Shown piece by piece: positions 34,227 to 46,430 of a DNA stretch of 64,000 nucleotides (position 1 is its first letter; each line of letters begins with the position of its first letter). The notes beneath the pieces were generated by a model. It made no database searches, was not told the DNA's origin, and saw only the letters and a program-made list of their open reading frames with translations. The position numbers were made by a program, and so were the translations under genes. This DNA is from Arachnopeziza araneosa (lineage: Eukaryota; Ascomycota; Leotiomycetes; Helotiales; Arachnopezizaceae). The DNA is taken from contig QYAI01000044.1 of the NCBI GenBank assembly GCA_003988855.1, positions 1 through 64,000 on the forward strand. The letters are read 5' to 3'.

Positions 34227-35588
34227 GATTGCGGTGGAGTTTGGATTTCAAGTGGAGATTAAGGTCTTGGTGGGAGATATTAAAGAATTTCGGTGAACTA
34301 GGGAGACCAATTGTGCAGATCCACCTTTTATCTTGTTTGTCTATATTCATCTACCAGTCGTTAATAACCAATTGCACTTTTTCTTCCATATACGAAGCAT
34401 CAGAGCTTCTCCTACCGTAACTTGGTTTCGTGTCTTTTGTAAAGGCAAAGTAGAAGGTTTCGTTACTGTCTCAATGTTGCTCTTAGCCAGTCTACGTTTT
34501 TGCTGTCTCTCGGATCTCTGCTCCTCTACAGAAAACCTCCCTTTGTACCGCCGTCTATTACTATCGCTCTCTTGCTAATAATTTAGCTTGCCATATCTTG
34601 TTCATTTTAGCTTGCTTTTTAATTTTAATAGCTAGAACTATATGCATTCAGCCACTGCGAAATTCCCGTCTGGAGCGGCTTTTGTTACCCATTTTCGGCC
34701 CAGCCTCGATGGGAACGTCTAGGTGTGTGGACCCAACTTTAAGCTTCTACAGCTTAGCCATTAGAATGTTGTTGGCGCCCTCAAAGGGATTCCATTTTTA
34801 AATACGACGGATCCTTCTCAATATACCAAATCAAGTAGCTCGCTAAGAGAAGGGGGGTACTCGTAAGAACCTCGGCGCTAGAATGTCACATTAAATATCA
34901 GACCACTTAGAGGCCGTGCTATAAATCTCACAGGTCATGATGTCCATCTTAAAACTTCAGCCAGTTAACTGTTCTCAGGTTTTCAAAGCAAAATTATATT
35001 TTGGCAAGCAGCGACACTCCCTCATCTTGTTGCCAGTCATTTAAGATATCTTCCAGATTTGACAAAACATTACCCCATTTTGATGAATCCCAAGAACGAG
35101 AAACATATATCATAGACTCTATAGAGTGTCATTATTGAAATGCGCCATTACATATCAAAGTGAGATAACAAAGGGACTTTCCCCATGCATACAACAAACC
35201 TTGGTTTATTATCTCTTCGCGGAATGAAGCATCTGCGCAGCAGCAGAAAATCTTCCACTTTATTTCATATATCCTACCATCATATATTCTGAGAATGTTA
35301 GCTTCGGCGGATCCTGAAATATTTGCTTTCACAACACTACATTGCACACTGTCTGGCCAAGTGCTACTTGTGGATCACCGTTGTCGGTTAGGCTTCATAT
35401 GCAATAATTTCTCGCCCCTCCGTCGCTTACGAGTAGCGAGTCCCTGATAAGTCTGAAAGATGTTGATTTAGGTACAACTAGAACTCGGTCAGATACCAAA
35501 TTGTTACTTTCCCATTCAAACCTCACATCTCACGAAACTCACCCTCGTTCATCCCACCTCCTCTCTCACTAGCATAGACCACTCAAAA
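34227..35588. other. Intergenic stretch with A+T-rich patches, no gene recognised
   Basis: It is A+T-rich near 34560-34640 and 34800-35350. The segment 34640-34800 is less A+T-rich and has an abrupt change at both ends, as transposon relics often do, but no coding motif or terminal repeat supports this. Confidence 0.4.
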
Positions 35589-36440
35589 ATGAGCACTTCT
35601 CATCCTGAGCCAAAACCAACGCACTTGATCCTCCTCTGCTGCCACGCCATCTACCTCCCGGGAGACCCGACCCAGGACAAACCCTCAACCTGGCTGCTCG
35701 CCCCCTTCCAAAAGCACGACGTCCCAGCCTTCGTATCCCACATCCACACCAGCCTCTCCCTCCTCCAATCCACGCCCTCCTCGATGCTCATCCTCTCGGG
35801 CGGGCCAACCCACTCATCCACGCCGATTAGCGAAGCAGCATCGTACCTGACCTACATGAAGACCCACAATCTCATACCCAGCGCAACATGCACCGACACC
35901 AACACCGACACCAACAGTTTAAGTCCACGCATCCACCTGGAAGAGCACGCGCTGGATTCCTACCACAACATCCTCCTCTCGCTCCTCCTCTTCGAGCGGC
36001 TGACCCGTGCCTGGCCGGAGAAGATCACCATCATCAGCCACGCTTTCAAGCGCGCGCGGTTCATGGACCTCCACGTGCCGGCGCTGCGGTTAGATCGGGC
36101 GGCGGTGGGTTATGTAGGGATCGATCCGGGGTACATGAGCACGGATGAGCAGAGGGCAGGAGAGGTGAGGAGGGGGGAGTGGGAGAATGGGTATGGTCCG
36201 TGGGAGGCGGATAGGCATGGGCGAGGAGAGGTGTTGAGAGGGAAGAGGGATAGGCGGGATGGGTGGGGGGTGGGGAGGACTTGGTGGGCTGAGGATGAGG
36301 AGGGAGAAGGGGAGAGGAGGAGGTGTGGGGTTGTCAGTGAGGTTAGGACGTGGGTTCATGATTGTGGTCATGGGAAGGAGAAGGTGGTTAGAGAGGAGAC
36401 TTTGAGGGAGGGGGAAGGAATTGTGCAGCCTTGGGAGTGA
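35589..36440 (+). CDS. DUF218-domain protein
   Basis: A single exon of 283 residues from ATG 35589. THLILLCCHAIYL opens the fold. Further DUF218 features are SMLILSGGPTHSSTPISEA with the Gly-Gly turn, an acidic helix IHLEEHALDSYHNILLSLLLFERL, and KITIISHAFKRARFMDLHVPAL with the conserved F-K-R-x-R-F. The C-terminal 100 residues are rich in Arg, Glu, Gly and Trp. DUF218 proteins (including bacterial YdcF and SanA) have a Rossmann-like fold; YdcF binds S-adenosylmethionine in vitro, but no fungal function is settled. There is no signal peptide. Confidence 0.85.
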   Translation: MSTSHPEPKPTHLILLCCHAIYLPGDPTQDKPSTWLLAPFQKHDVPAFVSHIHTSLSLLQSTPSSMLILSGGPTHSSTPISEAASYLTYMKTHNLIPSATCTDTNTDTNSLSPRIHLEEHALDSYHNILLSLLLFERLTRAWPEKITIISHAFKRARFMDLHVPALRLDRAAVGYVGIDPGYMSTDEQRAGEVRRGEWENGYGPWEADRHGRGEVLRGKRDRRDGWGVGRTWWAEDEEGEGERRRCGVVSEVRTWVHDCGHGKEKVVREETLREGEGIVQPWE

Positions 36441-36801
36441 AAGGGCGAGAGATGAACGAGAGGATGCGGCTGGGAGATCAGCACTCCAATCAAATGGGGA
36501 GAAAATGCGTAAGCGCATGTGGTCCCGTCTATGGTGCTGCACATCTAGCTTTTCTTCCCTGTTAGGAAAAAGGGGCTCTGATGCTAAGCGAGTGACAATG
36601 CACGGGACGAACTTTATTTCACCGTCAAAGCTTAGAGGGTAGATAAATTAGATAGAATATAGATGTCCAGATCAATGTCAATAGAATATACTGAAAGGCT
36701 ATTTTCAAATCCATAATATGTGCAGTAAAAAGAATTCGCTACCATTGTATCCTTATTTCTCAAACCCAAAAACCATAAACCATTTAGACCCTTCATCTCG
36801 T
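36441..36801. other. Spacer between converging genes
   Basis: The 3' flanks of the DUF218 and permease genes. Nothing else was seen. Confidence 0.5.
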
Positions 36802-38693
36802 CTACTCCCATAGAAAATTAAACTTATGCCATCCAACTTTTGGTTTCGGCTTCTCCTCTGGATTCGCATTCGCGATATCAATGAAATGGCGAATGGGAAT
36901 CTCCTTCAATGGAATAACCCTTGTCTTCATCACAAACTTATATCCGAAATATAGCAGTCCAAAGATTGGGATATTAATATACGAAGCAACGAAGACTTCA
37001 GTGTCCCAGAAGCCGTGGATGAAGACCGTGTACCCGCCAAATAATAGTATAATCGCAAAGGAGACGAGTGAGAGCCAGGCAGCATATGGTTGGAAGCTTG
37101 AATGCCAGGGAAGTTCTGAGCGAGGGATGCCTTGAGCTTTGCATCCGTAGTAGAAGCGTAGATAGACCGTACAGATGACCATCCATCCAATGAGAGCACC
37201 AACAGCAACGAGATCCTGTAGCCAGCCAAAGACCTTGGCCGCGGAATCTGAAATTGCCATATAACCTAAACAGATGAAGAGGCCGAGGAAACCTACGCTC
37301 ACATATGGAACACCCATACGATTCGTCCACGTAAAGATCTTGGGAGCATGGCCTTCCCTCGCAATGCCGTACAAAATTCTAGACCCTAAGAGAAGGACTG
37401 AATTTCCAGCCGACCATGCAGAAGTTAGCACCACGGAATTGATGATCGATGGGACGGCCTTGATGCCTGCGTTCTTAGCGGCGATGACGAAAGGGGATTG
37501 AGCTGCTGTGCCGGTAGTTTTGAGCAGATCCGGGTCGTTGCTGGGAACCAAGAGACCAACCATGAAAATGGAGAGGACGTAGAAGATCGAAACCCGCCAG
37601 AAGATACGCTTCGCGGCTTGGGGGATATTATGGCGCGGATAACGAGTCTCGGCTGCAGCAACGGAGATGGATTCAATACCAGAGTAGGCATAGATTGCAT
37701 TAGAGAAAGTGGTCCAGAATCCCATGAAGTGACCAAGAGAACCGGTATAACCAAGGAAATCTGTAAAGGGGCCGGGATTGCGCCAGTAGCGGAAACCATA
37801 GGTTTCGTGATTCGGCCCGCCCCCACAAACAATCACGAGAGCCTAGAGAAAGATTAGCTCTGTGTTGAGTGGGGTGTAGAGATGGTACCATGATGTTCAA
37901 ACCGATGATCAACAGAATCTTTAGGCTTGCAAAACTGAATTCCATCTCTCCGTACACACGAATGAATAACAGGTTACTAATAACCACAAGTACGCCGAAG
38001 ACTGTGATCCAGACTGCTGGACTGACTGTGGACCAGAATTCAACAATGACTGCAGCTGCTGTCAATTCTGCTGGTAGGGAAATCATAGTGCCATAGACCG
38101 AGTTCCAGCCTTGAGCAAAAGACAGGGCTGGATCGACAAAGTACTGAGCATGTCGGATGATAGAGCCGCTGAGAGGAACGAGGGCACTCGACTTGGTTAG
38201 CTTAAAGTAGGTTTTATGCCATTGAAACATACCTCAGCTCTGCTATTGAAAAGACAACACCAATGCACAATATGCCAACGAAGGTATAGCCCATTCTGTT
38301 GGGTCAACTTGGGTTCTCGTCACTGCGCAGCGAACTTACAATGCTCCCAGTGGTCCGCCGTAGACAATGGCTCTTCCAGAGCCCAAGAATAGTCCCTTAG
38401 TAGTTTAGAGTACGATTCCGAGATTCTTAGTGAAACATACAGTACCAATAGTCCCAGCCAATGCAATCATTTGGATATGTCTTTGAGACAACCCTCGTCT
38501 GTACACCTTTAGCATAATCATCGCTGTAATGAGATGGAGATTCTTACTTCAAATCCCTCTTTTCTTCAAACTCAAAAGCTTCACCATCGCTGGCATATGT
38601 CGGCCCAGAAGATCCAGAATCACCATGTTTCTGTGCAGAAGTAGGATTCTTGTTCCCCTTCTCCGGATCATAGTTTACAAAATTTTCTGCCAT
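36802..38693 (-). CDS. Amino-acid permease (fungal YAT/AAT family)
   Basis: Six exons on the minus strand: 38693-38548, 38498-38441, 38395-38340, 38295-38233, 38186-37889 and 37842-36802, giving 553 residues. Introns are 44-49 nt. A hydrophilic N-terminal tail of about 50 residues is followed by RGLSQRHIQMIALAGTIGTGLFLGSG, the hallmark first membrane segment of yeast-type amino-acid transporters. About twelve hydrophobic segments follow, with YSGIESISVAAAETRYPRHNIPQAAKRIFWR, a family signature, between segments. The C-terminus ends in KVGWHKFNFLWE. It is a plasma-membrane symporter; I cannot tell its preferred amino acid from sequence alone. Acceptor choice for exon 5 (GTCGAG) was fixed by the family motif AELSALVPLSGS. 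Confidence 0.92.
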
Positions 38694-39790
38694 ATTGGAG
38701 GTTCAGACCTCAGTTGAAGAGAACGAAATTAGAACAGCATACAGATCGGGGAGGTTATTACACTTGAAGGAAAGACATTCAAGCATGTCTTATCTGCCGA
38801 TGTAGCACACGCTTCTCTGCATTCACGCTATGTGATAACACGATAGGCATAACCATAAACCAGTGGCCGGCTGAAGGAGGAAGAAACCGGACGTGCTACG
38901 GTACCTGATGAGGACAGGAAGGAGATGCGAATCATCATGCTTACTGTACAGCGCCATTGCCATGAAGTTGGGTCAAGGCGTCTGCAGCGTCCGGCTGTTA
39001 GTAAGGGAGGGCGTTCCAATGGCATCGCTTTGGATCAAGGCTAATGGAATTTTGCCTTCTCTCATGTCCAATAGTAGTTTGCTGAGCAAGACTGGCTGAA
39101 CTGGTTGCATACATTCCGTACCACTGATGACGGCGCATTCGGGTGGGCCTCCGCCAAGGGTTTGTGTGATGGTGAAGAGAGGAGAGGCTGCTGGCCGTGT
39201 TTCGTAGCTAGCCCTACGTTGGGCCTGGTCTCGCGCGGTAGTGAAAACCATCATAGGGAACATGCCGGGTGGCCACACAAGCGGGATATTTTGGAAGTCT
39301 TCACTTGCCGAATGAGGAAATGCTGGACGGTGCACGCCCAGATGCCGCTGACGGGTCACAAAAGAGGGAACGGGCATCTCCCAATCAGCGGAGGGAGAGG
39401 AGCGTAGGTAATCGGTGGAGGAGGAGGTAAGCAGAAGAAGCACAGAAAAGGAAATGTTGGGTGGAGAAGGAGGAGAGACAGCATAGGTAGGTGGTACTTA
39501 GGTCATCTTCTGAGACACCCAACTCGCTAAGCACAGCGACCTCATCACTACCTACCATCCCCAGGGAGGCAGCGACCTCATCACTACCATCTCCAGGGAG
39601 ACAGCGGCATTCAGCGCCTGCAAGTGCTTCCGTCCCCTTCTCAGCCCTCTTTCCTGGTCTGTCTCTCCTCCACTGATTTTCCCCTTCATTCATCGGCTTC
39701 TCTTCAGCCTCAATCAGTCTCTTGCAGATCAGGCCACCCCCTCCATCAACCTCTTCTCACCGGCTTAACCGTAAGCAACATTGAGCGAGA
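38694..39790. other. Intergenic stretch with a short tandem repeat
   Basis: It is about 1.1 kb with no gene. It holds the permease promoter and the 5' region of the F-box gene. An imperfect tandem repeat of about 36 bp lies at 39535-39606. Confidence 0.5.
39535..39606 (+). repeat. Imperfect tandem repeat, about 36-bp unit, two copies
   Basis: The core GCGACCTCATCACTACC followed by CCAGGGAG occurs twice in a row (starting near 39536 and 39572) with small differences. Confidence 0.7.
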
Positions 39791-41394
39791 ATTCCATCCT
39801 TGCTTGAACTGGCTCCTGAGCTGTTGGATACCATCATCAGCTATGTTTCTGGGCTTGTGCCAGAAGACTGGAATAGCCGTGGCTTAGCTGCGCTTGCTTT
39901 GACTTGTCGAACCCTCTACGAGTTGACAAATCCCATCTTGTACCGCTTGTTCTGCTATTCTGAGGATGGCACCTATCCTGGTACCATTCCTGGCCGACTT
40001 GCCAAGTTTCTCACCACAATTCTGAATCGTCCAGCACTCGCGGCCAAAGTCAAAGACCTCTCCCTCGTGCCGTATGAGTATGACGAGGAGGGATATGGCC
40101 ATGATGAAGATCAAGACAGTAGCGACCAAGACGAGGACGCAGATAATAATGCTACCGCCAATGAGGGAAAGGACATTGACCGAGGAAAGAAACAAGGCGT
40201 GAACTCGCTAAATGAGGTATTTATCACAGCACTTAAAGCAATTCCTCACTTGAACTCTGCAAACATCCAAGAATGGACCGATGCCATCACGGCCAGCCAT
40301 AACGCCAACGTACTCTGTGGCATTCTTTTGCTTTCGGTTCCCAATCTGCAACGACTCACAGTGGTAGTCGAAAGCTTAGATGATGACCAACCATGGTTCC
40401 TACTAGCCATAGAGAAAGGAGTACAATACGATGCAGAGTCTTCGGTTCCACGCTTCTTTCCAAACTTGATCGAGTTCACGTACCTTTCACGTTTTTCTCG
40501 CGACGTGGCCGACTTCAAAGACTTCTTTTACCTCCCTTCCTTGAGAACGTTCCGTGCCACCCTATTGTTTGAACCCTTTTCAGATAATGATGAAGATGTA
40601 GACCATCCACCCAAAGTATCCAGCATTGAGAATTTGCTCTTGTTAGAAACGGAGTGGATCGAGGGATGGGATCGCGTGATGGGATCAATGAAGAAACTGA
40701 AGAAACTCGAATACTCGCCCGAATGGATGGACGATGACGCCGACAGTGCCGAACAGGCTTCGGAAATCGGTGCATCTTTGATGCACGTGAAGGACACCCT
40801 AGAGTCTTTAAAGATGGTAGAATTCAGATTTGGGGATTCGCCGGATAAGAGGTGCATATTGGCAAGCCTACAAGATTTCACACGCTTGAGAGAATTAGAA
40901 ATTCAACTATCCCTGCTGATGTAAGAGTCACAAACGCTTCTTTCCACTGTCCTCTCTCTTCGTAGGCGACACGCTCCGATGGTATCTCTTCTAAAAGCCC
41001 ATCTCACATATCGCACTCAACCCACCTCTTCAATCAGTAACCCCCCTACTCGAGGACCACGCTGACCACGCGAGGACGCAGCGGGCTCGAAGGCATAGAC
41101 GCACAACCGCGGCCGCTGTGGGAGCTCCTCCCGAACAGCCTCGAACAGCTGACGCTCGTGTCCGAACACTCGCGCTTCACCTTCCCGCCGGGGCCGAACC
41201 GGCGTGACTGGCCGTATCACGTCGCGGGCGTCGTCCACAGGCGAAACACACACTTTCCGCGGCTGCAGACGCTCTGCCTGTCCAGTTTTGACGAGAGGCA
41301 CGGGGTCGCGGTGGTGGTCGCCATGTGCAGGGCCAGCCAGGTCCTGTGTACGAAGCAGAGATGTGTTTTGTACATTCGATTCGGAAGTGCATAG
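39791..41394 (+). CDS. F-box protein, ATG apparently lost (ATT at expected start)
   Basis: The frame reads ATT-CCA-TCC-TTG-CTT-GAA, giving PSLLELAPELLDTIISYV, a typical start of a fungal F-box (LxxLPxELLxxI). An in-frame TGA lies just upstream (39782-39784) and the next ATG in frame is far inside (about 40680), so ATT at 39791-39793 occupies the place of the usual ATG. The rest is LRR-like: ALALTCRTLYELTNPILYR, LLLLSVPNLQRLTVVVE, FFPNLIEFTYLS, YLPSLRTFRA. An acidic insert lies near residue 105. A probable intron from 40921 (AT|GTAAGA) to 41081 (GACGCAG) links LEIQLSLL to GLEGIDAQPRPLWELLPNSLEQLTLV and RLQTLCLSSF. F-box proteins recruit targets to SCF ubiquitin ligases. It could be a pseudogene or use a non-ATG start. 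Confidence 0.65.
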
Positions 41395-41935
41395 CGAGGT
41401 GTGGAGATGGTAGGCCGAGTTCTTCGGTGCCCGGCGTGAATGCTCTCTCGACAGAGACTCATGACTCTCTCAATGTCAAGTCGATTATGGGCTGACCAGC
41501 ACTTTGACATAGAGCCAGACTGGCTACTGTTTTGGGGTTTTGGACAACGAGAGTTGATTGCGCGGGTCGAATAATGAGACAAGTGGAGTCAACATTTAAA
41601 AGTCTGTAATGTCACAATCTAAATTGAGATAAACCTATTAATGTGATGGAGTTGGTGTCACTTCTACCCCCCCCCCCAAAAAATGAGACTACCTTTCGTT
41701 CTTTCGTTCAAAATACCAGTGAATTTGACTCCAGCACTAGTAACTCAGCAGACACTCGACTGCTCCGTGCCTCATACTTAGTCATGTCTCACTGATGATT
41801 TCAAGCTCGCTTAAAGAATGAGAGTCATTCATTTCATATGTGCAGTACTCTCCCAGAATATATACAATCGAAAGCAACACCAATTTTTTCTTCGCTACTC
41901 CCCTCTTCCCATATATACACCGCTCCAGCCACCAT
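41395..41935. other. Spacer between converging genes
   Basis: It contains a C-run followed by an A-run near 41669-41686. No gene was recognised. Confidence 0.5.
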
Positions 41936-43228
41936 CTATAGACACTGTGAGTAGTACGGGTTGCCTACGGTGCAAGTCGAGCCCGCAGCACAAGTTCCAC
42001 TGCCGGTCCACCCGATACCTCCGCACTGTGACCACTTTGGCAGAGATCCCCCCGATGACGCAGGGGCCGCGGAACTACTCGTGGAGCTCGATTTCGCCGA
42101 GCTCGTCGTGCTGGATTTGCTCGTGACGAGCGTAGTGGAAGAAACGGTCGACGAGGAGCTAGACGGCGGCACGACGACGGAAGAAGAACTGACCGGAGCC
42201 ACGGTGGAGCTGGGAGCCGAGCTGACGACGACGCCGCCGGGACCGGCCACGCTGGTGGTGATGGATCCGTTCTCAATGTAGACGCCGCTGAAGTAAAAAT
42301 CCTCGGTGGTGTCGGCCTGGCCCGAGACGGGCAGTTCGAGAACGCCCAGGTGCCAATCCTCGCCGTTGGAGGAGGTGGATTGGCTGACGGCGGAGACGGT
42401 CAGGGTGAGGGGGTCGGAACCGGTCGAGTGCCAGAAGGCGATGGTGTTGGCGGAGAAGTCCTGATGGCTGTTAGTTTGGCAGTATTTATATGACTCTCAT
42501 CGTATTTGAAATCAAGGGAAGGAGAGGAGAGGATAGGGAAAAACGTACAATCTCATACGCAACGTTATGCCACAAGTTATCCGCCCAGTTGATACTCCAA
42601 TGCGTCGTGCCTCCCACATCCCACCTCAACAGAGGATCACTCGTTCCACTCTCACCACTAATCCAGCCACTCTTCAACTCGGTGAAATGGCTCTCGAAGA
42701 AGCAGATCTGGTGTTCACGGTAGATACTCGGGGGATTGGTCGAGTTCTTCATGATGCTGAAGTGGTAGAAGACATGGCCGGCGTTGATGGCGGCTGTGGT
42801 CTGGGGGATCAACTCGGTTCGGCGCATGGTCTGGCCGTTCCAGTAGGCGGTCGAGTCGAGCGTGAACTTGGCGCCCTGCTTGGATCCCGAGTCGGCTGGG
42901 TTCTTGTACGAGGGAGAGAGGTTGACGTATTCGGTTACGGGGCCGGATCCGTGCTAGAGTTTTCGGAGTTAGTTGCATATCCTTCTCTTATTCTCATAGA
43001 TATATATATTTACATGTGCAATATTTACATCGTTTTCGTCGTAGATATGGGTGAAGAAATAGGACATACGATATAATATTGATAAGGTCCAACCTCGGAG
43101 CTCCACGACCAAGCATTCAAATCTGTTGAAGCAGTGAACGTATTGAAGCGGCCATCCCAGAGGATAGTGCTTGTAGCCGAACCAGCCAGAGCAGCAAAGG
43201 CCGCTGCGAACGAGGATTGGAAACGCAT
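41936..43228 (-). CDS. Secreted GH131 beta-glucanase with C-terminal CBM1
   Basis: Three exons on the minus strand: 43228-43070, 42953-42549 and 42460-41936, giving 362 residues. Introns are 116 and 88 nt. The signal peptide is MRFQSSFAAAFAALAGSATS. The GH131 domain has ILWDGRFNTF, WSWSSEVGPYQYYI-HGSGPV, SKQGAKFTLDSTAYWNGQTM, RRTELIPQT and EHQICFFESHFTELKSGW. A Ser/Thr/Val-rich linker (about residues 265-325) leads to a CBM1 cellulose-binding module, WSQCGGIGWTGSGTCAAGSTC, ending YYSQCL. GH131 enzymes cut beta-1,3/1,6- and beta-1,4-glucans, so this is a plant-wall-degrading or wall-remodelling enzyme released outside the cell. Confidence 0.94.
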
Positions 43229-44725
43229 CTTGAAGCTGCAGACCGAGATATGGTTTCCCTCGTGGATGTAAAGAAAGAAACGGCAACGAGACAGGAAGGG
43301 AAGAGAAAAAGGAGAAAGAGAGAAGAGAGAGTACGCAGGAGAGAGAAGGAGAAGAGAGGGGCAATTTAAACATATATATTGAATCAGAGAGACAGGACGT
43401 ACGGGTGCCCTACCTACCATTCCCGCCAGAGATGCCATCATTTCCCTTCTTCCAGCCTCCGTCCCCTTCGGTAAGGATACCGGAGCTCGTCGTCGCAGTC
43501 AGTGACCTACCATCACCTAGGCACCGCGGACCGTTTCTGGATCTCCACCCAATCCTGTCACCCCATGTGCCCTCGCCGGCCCAACACGTTTATCCGCGAC
43601 GCACCACCGCCACCACGGAAGCAGAGCCTCCTTTGTGTGCCTCTTCCACGTTCCCCAGCCTCTCGCATCGCGCTTCCGAACGCCATGGAACTTCAGCCTG
43701 AAACGCCCCGCGAGCGGTCACGAGAAAGGCAGAGGTGAGCAAGCAGGACGCTGGGCAGTGTGGCGTGGAGGGCCTTCTGGCGCGACGACCTGATGCACTC
43801 GGAGCGGTCCGTTCAGCCGGTTCGGTTGATGAGGGTTTGCGTAATTCGTACAGTACAGTACAGTACAGGACAGGACAGTACCGTGGCTCATGGGGCCGTC
43901 GTCGTCTGTTTCATGCAGAGATTTGATGGCGATTGCGGGGTTGTGGTGTTGGGCTGGGAGGATCTCGGTAGTGCGGCGGTGGGGCCTTGGCGTCACGAGT
44001 GCCAGTGTTGCTTTGTTTAATATAAGCTTGGATGGGATGGTAGGGAATAATCTTTTCAGAATCAAATGCCTTTATGCCTTGACTTCCAGTTGAGTGTGGC
44101 TTGATATTGGAATTGGGATGAACTGAGTGGCGAAACCAGATTACCACTATCTGGTTTGATATTCTATCATGAATTAAGCCTTTGTTTGGCTCAAGGCCGA
44201 ATTAGAGGTTAGAGAATCACTTTTAAAACTGAAGATCAATTCAGTTCAGAAACGGAACATTCCGAGTGAGATGGCCTCAGATTTCGGCTCATTTACACCA
44301 CCAGTATATTGACAAGTCATCTTACCATCAGACTCAGTCTCTTCTCGTTTCCCACACGTTCAAATCACATCTAGGAGAAGAAGAATTGGAAAAGCATTGC
44401 ATTGAGTATCTAATTACGCTGGTGGAAAACATCGCATGTATCGTCATACCGCCGGAAAAGCATCGTAGAGAAAGCTACGTGTCTAAGTATCTTTTGTGTC
44501 CCAGCCACCAAAACATCCCTCCTTCCCGCCCTCAAACGCCACCATGCTATGCTGCAAAACAACGCTGCGCCGCCAATGTGTGATGTGATGAAAAAGGAAA
44601 ATCAAGTGCATTATTCGTAGACTCTTGGCGCCGTTCAAAGTAAATCCGTCGATCATCGATCAAGCCATCTACCATTTCGTGTAATCCTCAACGGCCTTGA
44701 AGACGATGCCATTGCAAAGAATGAA
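43229..44725. other. Intergenic stretch, no gene recognised
   Basis: It is 1.5 kb long and holds the GH131 promoter. A pentanucleotide run lies at 43848-43881. The short frames on both strands show no conserved features. Confidence 0.5.
43848..43881 (+). repeat. Pentanucleotide microsatellite (GTACA/GGACA)n
   Basis: About six or seven head-to-tail five-base units, four of GTACA followed by GGACA variants. Confidence 0.85.
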
Positions 44726-46430
44726 TTATCGTCTAGTTGAGTAGACGGCTCGAGCGTGCTCATCTTCAGTCATATGAGAAGCATCATGAGTGGCTCTCAT
44801 GGCGTAATTTGAGGCGACGTATGATGATGGAACCATGGGGGTACTGTGATTGCGGTGGTGGCCGTGACCAAGACTTGGGAGGTTTTGGTTACCTCTTGGC
44901 ATACTTGGAAGAATCTCACGGCCAAACCCTTGCTGCTGAGGGGCAGGATGCCAGCCCTCTCCTCGGTCGGCATAGAAAGATCGCATGTGTTCGCCATCAT
45001 TCATTCGCGGGAGCGAGTATTCGGTGCGGCTTTCATTGTAAACCTGTCCTGGGGAAGATCGTTGACGAATAGCTCCAAGATCGGATCGGGATCGCACATG
45101 ACTCGGCCGGCCAACAGGAGGATAATTGTTAACAGTCTCAAGGCGAGAAGCCATCGAATGACCACTGAACCGTTGAGGAGATGGAGCTGCAAGGGGAGCT
45201 TGATATTGTTGGGGCGAGAGGGAGTAGTCATGAAGCTCCCCAACTTGGTGTTCAGGGATATAAGCCATAGGGCTCGGGCGATGTGGAACCTGCATTCGAC
45301 GTCCCATTTCCGGGAGACGAGATCGTGAAGCAAGCGGGTTGAGTTGTTCTGAATGGCTTTCAACAGTCTCGTTGGGCCGTCTTCGCTTCTGTGCTGGCGC
45401 AAAGCTGGATGACTCGGGGCCACTACCAGATGCCTGGTTGGAGGACTCCGGACCATAGATCGATGACTGGCTGGATCTGCGATCGGAGAACTGGTACTCG
45501 GGTTTGACGGCAACCCCTAAAGATTGGGTTCTCTTGTGGCCATTAACTTGTCCTCCAGCAGAAGTGCGGCGGGTATGTCCCTTGGGAGCCTTTGGCGGCT
45601 CAACGTGACCAGTGATGTTAGGAAGGAGTTCAATATCTGGAAATTGAAGATAGTTCTTTTCTTCGGCAACTTGTCTATGTAACTCGTTGAATAGCTCGCT
45701 GATTTCAAAAGTGGTGTAGCCTGACCGGCATTTGTTGATGAGCCATTGAGGAACAGCAGTTGGTGGAAGATTGCCAGGTTGCATTTGTTCGTAACCTTCA
45801 CTATCATACTCTTCATCCATGGAAGTTGCAGATCTCTTTTTGCCATGGGCGAGATCATCAATTCTCTTCTGCTCGCGTTTTCGCATAGAAAGAGTCCAGT
45901 CCTTAACGACACCACCGGAACCACTCAATTCGTTGGCGTGACTCCACTCATGAACGCGTCGAATCTGCTTCTGGACTAGCTCACATTGGAGCTGTGCGTA
46001 ATTCTTAGGATTACGGTAACGGCTGCGCTGATAGTGCTTTCGGCAGAAGTGAACCCAGACAAAATCGGGGATGAGCCGGGTACACATCTTGTTACGTCCA
46101 AAGATATGAGAGATGGCCTTGCGAAGTTGCGAACCAGTGTTGCAGTCTTGAATATACATGCATTTGATCTCCGTAGATTGACTAGCCTGACTCACTTCCG
46201 CCGGTGGAGTATCGGCAGCAGGGGGTGCTTCACTCATGACGACAGGTGACGCATCATCAGGATGATGTGAAGTAGGTGGGGTTGGTTCCCCTGGTGCCTT
46301 GGCCATGGCGAAGGTATAGTTGATGCCAGATGCTGGAAAATCGGGGGCAGATAGGGCACGTTTGTGACCCTTTCCGTGTCCGATGGTGTGGTTGTTATTC
46401 TCGAGAGGAGCACTCAGGAAGTTTCTGTTA
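44726..46430 (-). CDS. Conserved Ascomycete nuclear-type protein (unrecognised function), main exon
   Basis: The frame is open from about 46474 to the stop at 44726, but the first in-frame ATG is at 46306. Coding-like sequence (RALSAPDFPASGINYTFAM) lies upstream of it, so the start is probably in another exon; a GCGCAG acceptor at 46431 fits. A conserved block spans nt about 46130-45920: KCMYIQDCNTGSQLRKAISH, HIFGRNKMCTRLIPDFVWVH, FCRKHYQRSRYRN and VQKQIRRVHEWSHAN, with Cys and His residues that could bind metal. The rest is low-complexity, rich in Ser, Pro, Gln and His. I recall such proteins annotated as ORP1-like in other ascomycetes, a label of low value. The mix of a Cys/His block and disordered tails suggests a nuclear regulator; that is inference. 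Confidence 0.65.

Noticed and set aside
34227..35588. Transposon relic between the phosphatase and DUF218 genes
   Set aside because: Base composition shifts abruptly, but there are no terminal repeats, target duplication or coding motif to support an element.
39105..39407. A 100-codon plus-strand frame
   Set aside because: Cys/Gly/Trp-rich, no domain, opposite to another open frame; taken as non-coding.
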